NCBI GenBank assembly: GCA_020722625.1
Contig: DYKK01000144.1
Location: forward strand, 1 to 8,130
DNA from: Anaeromyxobacter dehalogenans
GTDB taxonomy: Bacteria; Myxococcota_A; UBA9042; DTJE01
DNA length: 8,130 bases
Reading direction: 5' to 3'
The notes under the pieces were generated by a model. That model had not been told where the DNA came from, did not search any database, and saw nothing but the letters and a program-made list of their open reading frames with translations. Of the stretch, positions 1 through 5,552 are shown one piece after another (within the stretch, counting starts at the first letter, position 1; each line of letters opens with the position of its first letter). The translations under genes were made by a program, and so were the position numbers.

Positions 1-33
1 GCTCGCGCCGTCTCGGGGCGGAGGCGGGACATC

Positions 34-465
34 GTGGGCCACGCAAGACGCGCCTGGGTGATGACGGTGGGGGTCCTCGCCGCGTGCGGGGCCCACCGGT
101 CCTCGATGGACCGGCTGGAGGAGTCCCTCCTCTTCTACCACACGCACCTCAAGGCCCAGGACATCGAGCGGGCCGCGGCGTACGTGGGGTCCGAGGCCAT
201 CGCGGACTTCAACAGCCTCCACAACCCGGAGATGAACGTCCTCGTGATCGAGGACTTCCAGGTCGCCACGATGACCGAGGTCCCGGACACGGACCGGAGG
301 GTGGTCGTGGTGCGCGCCAACGCCCGCAAGCGCGATTCCCTGACCCTGCGGACCGTGCGCCTGCGCGAGGTCTGGGAGAAACGCGGAGGGCGATGGTTGC
401 TGATCGAGGAGAAGATGCTGGCGCCGGGCACGCCCGTCGAGGGCGGGGGCGAGCCGGGGAGGTGA
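34..465 (+). CDS. Putative lipoprotein, NTF2/cystatin-like fold suspected
   Basis: The 143-residue product starts with a short signal sequence: positive residues R5-R6, a hydrophobic stretch at about 7-17, and a lipobox LAAC at 15-18 followed by Gly. This predicts lipidation at C18 and export to the cell envelope. The mature part has an N-terminal helix, alternating strands, and a closing WEKRGGRWLLIEEKML segment. That order resembles small NTF2/SnoaL-like proteins, but I cannot name a family and no catalytic role is visible. The GTG at 34 is chosen because GGAGG lies at 20-24 and because the later ATG at 61 would remove the charged n-region. The frame stays open to the left edge of the window, so a start further upstream is possible. 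The stop codon lies inside the ribosome binding site of the next gene, only three bases before its start, which suggests co-translation with the dehydrogenase. The function is unknown. Confidence 0.72.
   Translation: MGHARRAWVMTVGVLAACGAHRSSMDRLEESLLFYHTHLKAQDIERAAAYVGSEAIADFNSLHNPEMNVLVIEDFQVATMTEVPDTDRRVVVVRANARKRDSLTLRTVRLREVWEKRGGRWLLIEEKMLAPGTPVEGGGEPGR
456..465 (+). promoter_or_regulatory. Shine-Dalgarno of the acyl-CoA dehydrogenase, overlapping the upstream stop
   Basis: The sequence GGGGAGGTGA ends three bases before the ATG at 469. Its last three bases are the TGA of the lipoprotein gene. It is a long match to the 16S anti-Shine-Dalgarno and fixes the dehydrogenase start. The overlap favours termination-reinitiation coupling between the two genes. 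Confidence 0.8.
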
Positions 466-468
466 CCC

Positions 469-1716
469 ATGATCGAAGTCCTGCTGGATGACGCCGGTCG
501 CACGGTGGTCGCGGAGGCCCGCGACCTCGCGCGGTCCGTGGACCCGGACCTCCTGCGCCGGATGGACGCGGACGAGGTCCGATACCCGAAGGAGTTCGTG
601 GTGGAGGCCGCGCGCCGGAATCTTTTGGGCCTGCGCTTCCCGCGCGAGCACGGCGGGCGCGCGCTCCCGTGGACCGTGGAGGTCGCGGCCATCGAGGAGG
701 TCGGGGTCCTGGGCGCGAGCCTCGGGTGCCTGTACTCGCTGCCCAGCATCGTCGGGGAGGGGATCGCCGCGTTCGGCACCGCGGACCAGAAGGAACGCTT
801 CCTCGCCCCGACCCTTCAGGGCCGCCGCTTCTGCGCCGAGGCCCTGACCGAGCCCCGCGGGGGGTCGGACTTCTTCGGGGCCGCGACCCGGGCGCGCGCC
901 GAGGGAGACCACTTCGTGCTGGACGGCCAGAAGCGCTTCATCGTGGGCGCGGAGGGCGCGGACTTCTTCTTCGTCTATGCCCGCACCGGGGACGGCCCGC
1001 GCGACATCACGGCCTTCCTGGTCGAGCGCGACGACACGGTCCAGGTCGAATCCCTCTACAACCTGATGGGGACGCGGGGCGGCGGGACCGGCCGCCTGCG
1101 CTTCCGGGGCACGCGGGTCCCGGCCTCGAACGTGGTCCTGGGCCTGAACCGGGGCGCCGAGGTCTTCAATGCCATGATGGTCCCGGAGCGTCTGACCTCG
1201 GCCGCGGGGGCAATGGGCATGGGCCGGGCCGCGATCGAGGTCGCGGCGCGGTACTCGACGCGCCGCCGGGCCTTCGGCAAGACGATCCGGTCCTTCGAGG
1301 CGGTCAGTTTCAAGGTCGCGGACGCGGTCGCGGCCCTGGACGCGGCCCGGAGCCTGGTCCACGTGGCCGCGCGCACCGCGGACGCGGCGGGGACCGTGGG
1401 GGCCGGGATCGCCGAAGGGACGCGGGTGCGCCGCCTGGTGTCGGAGGCCAAGAAGACCGCGACCGAGGCCGCGTGGCTCGCCATCAACCATGCGATGCAG
1501 ATCCTGGGCGGCATCGGCTACACGGACGTCTATCCGGTCGAGCGGTTCCTGCGGGACACGCGCCTCGCCCTGATCTGGACCGGGACGAACGAGGTCATGG
1601 ACCTCCTGATCCAGCATGAGTACTACCGCGAACTCGCCGAGTCCGGCCCCGCGGGTCGCGACGTGGAGCCCGACGCCCGGGGCGCGGCCGCCACGGACGA
1701 GAAGGTCTTTGATTGA
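469..1716 (+). CDS. Acyl-CoA dehydrogenase family flavoprotein
   Basis: This 415-residue protein is a full-length acyl-CoA dehydrogenase: an FAD enzyme that introduces the alpha,beta double bond into an acyl-CoA and passes electrons to an electron-transfer flavoprotein. Visible landmarks are the N-terminal helical domain (1-118), the middle-domain signature FCAEALTEPRGGSD (121-134), GQKRFIVGA (153-161), the C-terminal-domain motif RRRAFGKTIRSFEAV (265-279), GGIGY (347-351) and IWTGTNEVM (369-377). In short- and medium-chain enzymes the last motif carries the catalytic Glu (the E of YEGT). Here that position is T371, while E240 in VPERLTSAAG matches the helix-G Glu used by isovaleryl-CoA and long-chain dehydrogenases. 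A branched or long-chain acyl substrate is therefore possible but not shown. The last 25 or so residues form an acidic, Ala/Gly-rich tail beyond the usual end. It is probably cotranscribed with the upstream lipoprotein gene. No thiolase, hydratase or ETF gene lies in the window. Confidence 0.93.
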   Translation: MIEVLLDDAGRTVVAEARDLARSVDPDLLRRMDADEVRYPKEFVVEAARRNLLGLRFPREHGGRALPWTVEVAAIEEVGVLGASLGCLYSLPSIVGEGIAAFGTADQKERFLAPTLQGRRFCAEALTEPRGGSDFFGAATRARAEGDHFVLDGQKRFIVGAEGADFFFVYARTGDGPRDITAFLVERDDTVQVESLYNLMGTRGGGTGRLRFRGTRVPASNVVLGLNRGAEVFNAMMVPERLTSAAGAMGMGRAAIEVAARYSTRRRAFGKTIRSFEAVSFKVADAVAALDAARSLVHVAARTADAAGTVGAGIAEGTRVRRLVSEAKKTATEAAWLAINHAMQILGGIGYTDVYPVERFLRDTRLALIWTGTNEVMDLLIQHEYYRELAESGPAGRDVEPDARGAAATDEKVFD

Positions 1717-1717
1717 C

Positions 1718-1731
1718 GCGGGTCGTCCCGC
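1718..1731. terminator. Small hairpin between convergent stop codons (possible bidirectional terminator)
   Basis: GCGGG (1718-1722) and CCCGC (1727-1731) form a perfect five-base-pair stem with a TCGT tetraloop. It sits in the 21-base gap between the convergent dehydrogenase and glmU stops. There is no proper U-tract on either side, only a mild T-rich stretch at 1742-1751 on the + strand. The position is right for a terminator, but the stem is short and common in DNA this GC-rich. Confidence 0.3.
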
Positions 1732-1737
1732 CCCGCC

Positions 1738-3120
1738 CTACCCTTTCTTTCGGTTCGAATATTCCATGATGTGGGTCTGGGGAACGCGCGACAGGGCCAG
1801 GGCACGAGGGGGCACGTCCCTGGTCACCGTGGTCCCGGCCCCGACGTAGGCCTCGCGGCCCACCCTGACCGGCGCGACCAGTTGCGTGTCCGACCCGATG
1901 AAGGCCCCGTCCTCGATGACCGTGGGCAGCTTGTGGACTCCGTCGTAGTTGCAGGTGATGGTCCCGGCGCCGACGTTGACGTCCGCGCCGACCGTGCAGT
2001 CGCCCAGGTACGTCAGGTGGTTCGCCTTGGAGCCGGGGCCGAGCGTGCTCTTCTTCATCTCGACGAAGTTGCCCACGTGGGCCCCGCGCCCCACGACGGA
2101 CGCGGGCCGCAGGTGCGTGAACGGCCCGGCCCGCGCGTCGTCCTCGACCGTGGAGTCCGTCATCACGCAGTACGGCTTGATCTCGACTCCGTCCCCGATG
2201 GTCACGCGCGTGAGGACCGCGCCGCGTCCGATCACGCATCCCGACCCCACCCGCGTGCCGCCGTGCATCTCCACGCACGGCCAGACCTCGCTGTCGGGTC
2301 CCACCTCGCAGTCCCAGTCAATCATCACCGTGTCCGGCTGGTGGACCGTCACGCCCGAGGCCATCAGGGACTCGGCCTTGCGGCGATGCAGAACGGCCTC
2401 GGCCGCGGCCAGTTCCGCGCGGTCGTTGACCTGGCCCGCCTCGGTTGGGTCGGGCAGGACATAGACGCCGACTCCGTGGCCCGCCTCGCGGGTCAGGGCC
2501 ACCACGTCCGTGAAGTAGAACTCCCCCTTCACGTTGTCCGTCCCCACCCGGTCCAGGACCCGGAAGAGGTGGTCCGTCCGGGCCAGATAGACGCCCAGGT
2601 TGACCTCGCGGAGGCGCCGTTCCTCCGGCGAGGCGTCGCGGTCCTCGACGATCCGCGCCGGCAGTCCCGCCCCGTCGCGCACCACGCGCCCGAACCCCGC
2701 CGGGTCGTCGAGCACGACCGACACGAGCGCGAAGACGCCGCCGCTCGCGTGGAACGCGGCCTCGAGCCCCTTCAGGCTGTCGGGCCGCAGGAGGGGAAGG
2801 TCTCCGTTCAGGACGAGGACCCGGGGCGATGCGCCCACCGCCTCCCGCGCGGACAGGACCGCGTGCGCGGTCCCCTTCGGCTCCGGCTGGGTCGCGAACC
2901 GGACCGGGGCGTCCGGAAACGCCGCCGTGACCACCCTCGTCACCTCCTGCGCCTGGTGACCGACCACCACCACGACGTCGCGGGCACCGGCCTCCAGGCA
3001 CGCGCGGACCGGGTACGTCACGAGGGGCCGGCCCGCGAGCAGGTGCAAGGCCTTCTGCCGGCGCGACTTCATCCGGGTCGCAAGTCCGGCCGCGAGCACG
3101 ACCGCCGTTGCTTCCTCCAT
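1738..3120 (-). CDS. glmU: Bifunctional UDP-GlcNAc pyrophosphorylase / glucosamine-1-phosphate acetyltransferase
   Basis: This 460-residue cytoplasmic enzyme acetylates glucosamine-1-phosphate and then couples GlcNAc-1-phosphate to UTP, giving UDP-GlcNAc for peptidoglycan and other envelope glycans. Residues 5-240 are the nucleotidyltransferase: LAAGLATRM (9-17), K23, the QPEPKGTAHA loop (78-87), NGDLPLL (105-111), E159, N174 and N232. Residues 258-455 are the left-handed beta-helix. In it R338, K356, H368 (general base), Y371, N382, N391 and K397 match E. coli R333, K351, H363, Y366, N377, N386 and K392 at a constant offset of five. NVGAGTITCNYDG (382-394) is the family hallmark. Length matches the family. 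Oddities: the conserved second Gly of the LAAGxGTRM loop is Ala14, and the usual Leu before GTAHA is Lys82. It lies 48 bases downstream of the radical SAM gene on the same strand and is probably in its operon. The ATG at 3120 is supported by a strong ribosome binding site. Confidence 0.96.
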   Translation of the reverse strand: MEEATAVVLAAGLATRMKSRRQKALHLLAGRPLVTYPVRACLEAGARDVVVVVGHQAQEVTRVVTAAFPDAPVRFATQPEPKGTAHAVLSAREAVGASPRVLVLNGDLPLLRPDSLKGLEAAFHASGGVFALVSVVLDDPAGFGRVVRDGAGLPARIVEDRDASPEERRLREVNLGVYLARTDHLFRVLDRVGTDNVKGEFYFTDVVALTREAGHGVGVYVLPDPTEAGQVNDRAELAAAEAVLHRRKAESLMASGVTVHQPDTVMIDWDCEVGPDSEVWPCVEMHGGTRVGSGCVIGRGAVLTRVTIGDGVEIKPYCVMTDSTVEDDARAGPFTHLRPASVVGRGAHVGNFVEMKKSTLGPGSKANHLTYLGDCTVGADVNVGAGTITCNYDGVHKLPTVIEDGAFIGSDTQLVAPVRVGREAYVGAGTTVTRDVPPRALALSRVPQTHIMEYSNRKKG

Positions 3121-3123
3121 GAC

Positions 3124-3131
3124 ATCACCTC
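3124..3131 (-). promoter_or_regulatory. Shine-Dalgarno of glmU
   Basis: Read on the - strand, GAGGTGAT lies three bases before the ATG at 3120. It is an extended match to the anti-Shine-Dalgarno, of the same type as the site before the acyl-CoA dehydrogenase. A weak hairpin (GAGGG/CCCTC, 3135-3151) sits just upstream in the short gap after the radical SAM stop. Confidence 0.75.
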
Positions 3132-3168
3132 TCAGAGGGGTCGGGACCCTCCATCCATCGGGGGGATT

Positions 3169-4860
3169 CTACGCCTGGATCGGGTCGCCCCGCCCCCCCT
3201 CCCGCCGCCCTTTCCCGAACAACCAGGATGGGCGGGACCACATCACCCATCCCGTATCCTCCATCACGAACGGGTGCCGGGCCAGCGAGTCGTCCCATCG
3301 CTCGGAAGGAAGGCGCGCGGACAGCAGGGATTCCAGCGACCCGGATCCGTCTTCCGGGGAGAGGGCCGGCCCGGCGAACGACCGGACGAGTCGCACCCGG
3401 AGGCCTCGATCCTCGAGGGCCGACGCGAGGACCACGCCCTCGCGCAGGACCCGCTGTCGAAACGCCTCGCCGTAGGGTTCGTCGTACGGCGTCGGGAAGT
3501 CGGCGGCCGCGACGAAGACGTCACGCCCCCCCGCGCGAACGAGCCGGTCCGCAAGCCCGAGCAGCCGCTCCGGACCGAACGCGCAGTCGTCGTCGAGGAC
3601 ATCGGACAGCGGCACCAGGAGGGACGGCGCCGGGGGCCGGGCCGAATCGAAGAGCGCCAGGTCCTGTTCCAGGCGGTCGAGGTTTCCCGGGAGCACCATG
3701 CGACGGTCGCTCGGGCGCACCCGCTCCGCGACCGCGACCAGGCAGACCTCCGCGACACCGTGGTCGCGGCACGCGTCCAGCAGGTTCTCGGTCCGCACGC
3801 GCCCGTACCCGCCCCACAGCAGGCGGATCGGACCCGCCCCGCGCGCCGCGGTCCCGGCGAGGACCCGCGCGACCCCGTCGCGGTCGAGGAGGTCCAGGCA
3901 CGCAAGCGTCACGCCACCCCCGTCGCGGCGCGTCCGGAGGTCGGCCACGGAGTCCAGGATCAGCGCGACCGACTCCGCGGTCGGGCGGTGCTCGGCCCGG
4001 AAGCCCGGGCACAGGGAGCGGCAATCGTCGCACTCCGGCCTCCGGTAGAACTGGCGACCGGGTGGCCGCCGGCGGCCCTGCGGGTCCTCGTATTCGCGCA
4101 CGGTCCGCAGGCGATACGCCTGAGGCTCGATCACGTCCCCGAGGTGGGCCACCGCGCACGGGGGGATGTTGTAGGGCTTCACGCGGCCCCCGTGGGGCAG
4201 CCCGTCCCGCACCGCGCGTCCGATCGTGGCCACGAGGTCGGGCAGCGACATCAGGTACCGGTCCGCGATGGCAAGCGTCTCACGCGACACGATGAAGGGC
4301 TGGACGATGTGCAAGGTCACGCCCAGGCGCCCCGCGAGAAGGAGGGTCTCGCGCAGGCGGTCCGCGTTCTGGGGCACGATCAACGTCACGGTGTTCAGCG
4401 AGAGTTCCCGGCCCGTCTCGGAGGCCGCGGACCGCAGGTTCACGACCCCCCGGACCGCCTGCTCGAACGCCCCCGGGGTCCCGCACAGTCCGTCGTGGGT
4501 CGCGGCGTCCGGACCGTGCAGGGACACGCTCGCCCCGGTCAGCCCGGCGTCGAGCAGGCGGCGCGCCCGCGCCCGGTACGCGAACATCCTCCCATTCGTG
4601 GACACGGACACCCGGGGGAACCCGGCCCGCCGGGCCGCCGCGACCAGGTCCTCGATGTCCGGCCGGATCGTGGGCTCGCCGCCGGTGAAGGCGACCTCGT
4701 CGTGGCCGTCGCGGCGCCCCTGCTCGATGCGCCGCAGGACCTCCGCGGTGTCGAGTTCGGCGCGCGGCCCCGCCACGCCCCGCAAGGCCCGCTGGGGACA
4801 GAACGCGCAGCGGTTGTTGCAGCGGAGTCCCGTCTCGATGGTGAGTACCCCGCGCCCCAT
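3169..4860 (-). CDS. Radical SAM protein with auxiliary Fe-S site and a long C-terminal half
   Basis: This 563-residue protein carries the radical SAM cluster motif CNNRCAFC (C14, C18, C21), GGEPTIRPD (60-68), STNGR (87-91) and SLHGPD (113-118), all typical of a SAM-binding TIM barrel that cleaves S-adenosylmethionine by way of a [4Fe-4S] cluster. After the barrel come C235 and then CDDCRSLC (C277, C280, C284): four cysteines that could ligate one auxiliary cluster, as in twitch/SPASM-type enzymes, although the spacing does not match the standard SPASM pattern. Residues 300-563 are unusual. They contain a beta/alpha succession without a cysteine motif (LLWGGYGRVRTENLLDACRDHG, about 347-368, recalls the GGEP strand-helix) and may be a decayed second barrel. 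The ATG at 4860 follows GGGGAG at 4864-4869 and lies 13 residues before the cluster motif, as is normal. It heads a likely operon with glmU. No precursor peptide or obvious partner is seen, so the substrate is unknown. Confidence 0.88.
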   Translation of the reverse strand: MGRGVLTIETGLRCNNRCAFCPQRALRGVAGPRAELDTAEVLRRIEQGRRDGHDEVAFTGGEPTIRPDIEDLVAAARRAGFPRVSVSTNGRMFAYRARARRLLDAGLTGASVSLHGPDAATHDGLCGTPGAFEQAVRGVVNLRSAASETGRELSLNTVTLIVPQNADRLRETLLLAGRLGVTLHIVQPFIVSRETLAIADRYLMSLPDLVATIGRAVRDGLPHGGRVKPYNIPPCAVAHLGDVIEPQAYRLRTVREYEDPQGRRRPPGRQFYRRPECDDCRSLCPGFRAEHRPTAESVALILDSVADLRTRRDGGGVTLACLDLLDRDGVARVLAGTAARGAGPIRLLWGGYGRVRTENLLDACRDHGVAEVCLVAVAERVRPSDRRMVLPGNLDRLEQDLALFDSARPPAPSLLVPLSDVLDDDCAFGPERLLGLADRLVRAGGRDVFVAAADFPTPYDEPYGEAFRQRVLREGVVLASALEDRGLRVRLVRSFAGPALSPEDGSGSLESLLSARLPSERWDDSLARHPFVMEDTGWVMWSRPSWLFGKGRREGGRGDPIQA

Positions 4861-4887
4861 GGGCTCCCCGTGTTCAGGCCCGCGGGA

Positions 4888-4916
4888 ATGATACGGTCGG
4901 GTCCGTGGTCCCGCAA
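4888..4916 (-). promoter_or_regulatory. Candidate sigma-70-type promoter for the radical SAM-glmU operon
   Basis: On the - strand, TTGCGG (4916-4911) and TATCAT (4893-4888) are separated by 17 bases. The -10 matches the consensus at five of six positions and the -35 at three. Transcription would start near 4881, leaving a leader of about 20 bases that contains the GGGGAG ribosome binding site. The match is by eye only. Confidence 0.45.
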
Positions 4917-4946
4917 TGTCGCGAGCGGCGCTTGCGTCTCCAGGGG

Positions 4947-4964
4947 AACCACGAAGAGACGAAG
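4947..4964. repeat. Short A-rich word related to a recurrent intergenic repeat
   Basis: AACCACGAAGAGACGAAG contains ACGAAG twice, eight bases apart, and is far richer in A than its surroundings. Words of this type (accacgaag...acgaag) recur between genes in planctomycete and verrucomicrobial genomes in my recollection, which I cannot check here. It starts the repeat mosaic on the radical SAM side. Confidence 0.4.
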
Positions 4965-5018
4965 TCGCGAGCCTCCAATGTCGCGGTGCACGTGGCTCCG
5001 CCTCAGCGCCCCGTTTCC

Positions 5019-5102
5019 CGCGTCCAACGTGGCCCTGACACTGTCACTGACACTGTTCCTGTCCACTGACCCTGTTCCTGAACCTGCCAACTGAACCTGT
5101 CC
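5019..5102 (+). repeat. Repeat unit 1: 25-bp word plus CTG-N3 hexamer tract (11 units)
   Basis: The first 25 bases (5019-5043) are identical to 5404-5428. From 5035 the sequence runs as eleven hexamers of the form CTGNNN (CTGACA, CTGTCA, CTGACA, CTGTTC, CTGTCC, CTGACC, CTGTTC, CTGAAC, CTGCCA, CTGAAC, CTGTCC). Only two single-base insertions break the phase, at 5065 and 5090. The invariant CTG with a varying second half suggests a tract that grew by slippage and is now diverging. Confidence 0.85.
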
Positions 5103-5162
5103 TCCCCCGATCAGCCATCACGGTCTCGGCTTGCAGGCCGCGCCTCCTGGTGCTTCAGGCTT

Positions 5163-5195
5163 CAGCATGGATGGGGTTGGTCGTCACGCGACGCG
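5163..5195 (+). repeat. 33-bp imperfect direct repeat, copy A1
   Basis: This copy matches 5219-5251 at 27 of 33 positions, at a period of 56 bases. Conserved blocks are CAGCAT, TGGGGTTG, TCGT and CGCGACG. It runs directly into the palindrome at 5195-5216. Confidence 0.8.
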
Positions 5196-5216
5196 CCGCG
5201 AATTGGAATTCGCGGC
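5195..5216. repeat. Palindrome P1, 10-bp arms, 2-base centre
   Basis: GCCGCGAATT and AATTCGCGGC are perfect reverse complements around a central GG. So tight a centre favours a DNA-level role, such as a protein site or a cruciform, over an RNA stem-loop. It overlaps the last base of repeat A1. A further small inverted repeat, CCCCA/TGGGG (5216-5220 and 5228-5232), follows at once. Confidence 0.85.
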
Positions 5217-5218
5217 CC

Positions 5219-5251
5219 CAGCATCGTTGGGGTTGATCGTTTCGCGACGTG
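5219..5251 (+). repeat. 33-bp imperfect direct repeat, copy A2
   Basis: This is the second copy of the repeat at 5163-5195. The six differences are scattered, so it is an old duplication or an independent insertion of the same family. A 24-base spacer separates it from palindrome P2. Confidence 0.8.
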
Positions 5252-5275
5252 CTGCTCACCCCTGTCGATCCTGGA

Positions 5276-5296
5276 GGCGCGATTTGAAATCGCGCC
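5276..5296. repeat. Palindrome P2, 10-bp arms, 1-base centre
   Basis: GGCGCGATTT and AAATCGCGCC are perfect reverse complements around a single G. The layout copies P1 (a GC-rich outer arm, then an AT-rich core and a tiny centre) although the sequence differs, so arm changes appear to have been compensated. Confidence 0.85.
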
Positions 5297-5300
5297 GGCT

Positions 5301-5320
5301 GCGCGGCCTCCGAGCCGCGC
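5301..5320. repeat. GC hairpin 7-bp stem, 6-base loop
   Basis: GCGCGGC (5301-5307) and GCCGCGC (5314-5320) pair around CTCCGA. A second tiny inverted repeat, CCCC-TC-GGGG (5320-5329), abuts it. No T-run follows, so it does not look like an intrinsic terminator. Confidence 0.6.
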
Positions 5321-5330
5321 CCCTCGGGGT

Positions 5331-5358
5331 CCGGCATCCGGCATCCGGCATCCGGCGT
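5331..5358 (+). repeat. Heptamer tandem repeat CCGGCAT, 3 perfect copies plus one variant
   Basis: CCGGCAT occurs at 5331, 5338 and 5345, followed by CCGGCGT at 5352. It is a short microsatellite inside the repeat mosaic and likely arose by slippage. Confidence 0.85.
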
Positions 5359-5403
5359 CCGGGGTCGCGGTGGACGCGGCTTCGTCGTCAGGCCCCCACC
5401 CAT

Positions 5404-5468
5404 CGCGTCCAACGTGGCCCTGACACTGACACTGTCCCCTGTGACTGCCACTGCCCCTGCTCCTGCCA
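5404..5468 (+). repeat. Repeat unit 2: 25-bp word plus CTG-N3 hexamer tract (8 units)
   Basis: Positions 5404-5428 repeat 5019-5043 exactly, in the same orientation and 385 bases away. The following hexamers from 5420 are CTGACA, CTGACA, CTGTCC, CTGTGA, CTGCCA, CTGCCC, CTGCTC and CTGCCA, with one extra C at 5438. After the shared word the two tracts differ, so the word is conserved while the tail drifts. The two units bracket the palindromes. Confidence 0.85.
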
Positions 5469-5516
5469 CGGCGGTCCGGGAAGGTGCGACCGCTCTGGCC
5501 TCGCGTCCCTCCGAGG

Positions 5517-5546
5517 TTGCGCCCCGGGCATGGGCGCGGCTAGAAT
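5517..5546 (+). promoter_or_regulatory. Candidate promoter giving a leaderless transcript
   Basis: TTGCGC (5517-5522) and TAGAAT (5541-5546) are 18 bases apart. TAGAAT matches the -10 consensus at five of six positions. Only six bases separate it from the ATG at 5553, so the transcript would begin at or next to the start codon. There is no Shine-Dalgarno before this ATG. The TAG of the -10 box is also an in-frame stop, so no earlier start in this frame is possible nearby. Confidence 0.5.
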
Positions 5547-5552
5547 CCGTCC

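Larger units (their letters stand above)
4861..5552. other. Divergent intergenic region filled with short repeats, no gene seen
   Basis: These 692 bases separate the divergent radical SAM and FliB-like/AAA+ genes. I see no coding region. The open frames present are out of register with the flanking genes and translate repeat sequence. The outer parts hold a candidate promoter for each flanking gene. The middle (about 4947-5468) is a mosaic of direct repeats, palindromes and low-complexity tracts, listed separately. No tRNA, rRNA or known riboswitch was recognised. Confidence 0.75.

Noticed and set aside
61..465. Lipoprotein start at the ATG at 61, overlapping a TGA in another frame
   Set aside because: The TGATG overlap could indicate coupling to an upstream gene, but this start removes the basic n-region of the signal peptide and has no ribosome binding site. 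GTG at 34 with GGAGG upstream fits better.
4539..5090. - strand open frame starting in repeat unit 1
   Set aside because: It enters the radical SAM gene out of frame, and its start lies in the hexamer tract.
1771..5094. Very long open frame (1107 codons) on the + strand
   Set aside because: It is antisense to glmU and the radical SAM gene, both of which have clear family motifs. Long antisense frames are expected in GC-rich genes, and the translation is Arg/Pro/Gly-rich with no domain.
5301..5329. Intrinsic terminator
   Set aside because: The GC hairpins have no T-run on either strand and do not lie just after a stop codon.
5019..5468. CRISPR array
   Set aside because: Only two copies of the 25-bp word exist, 385 bases apart, with no regular spacers and no cas genes.
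5155..5469. Small - strand open frame across the repeat mosaic
   Set aside because: It translates the CTG-N3 tract, heptamers and palindromes. There is no ribosome binding site and no coding-type third-position bias.
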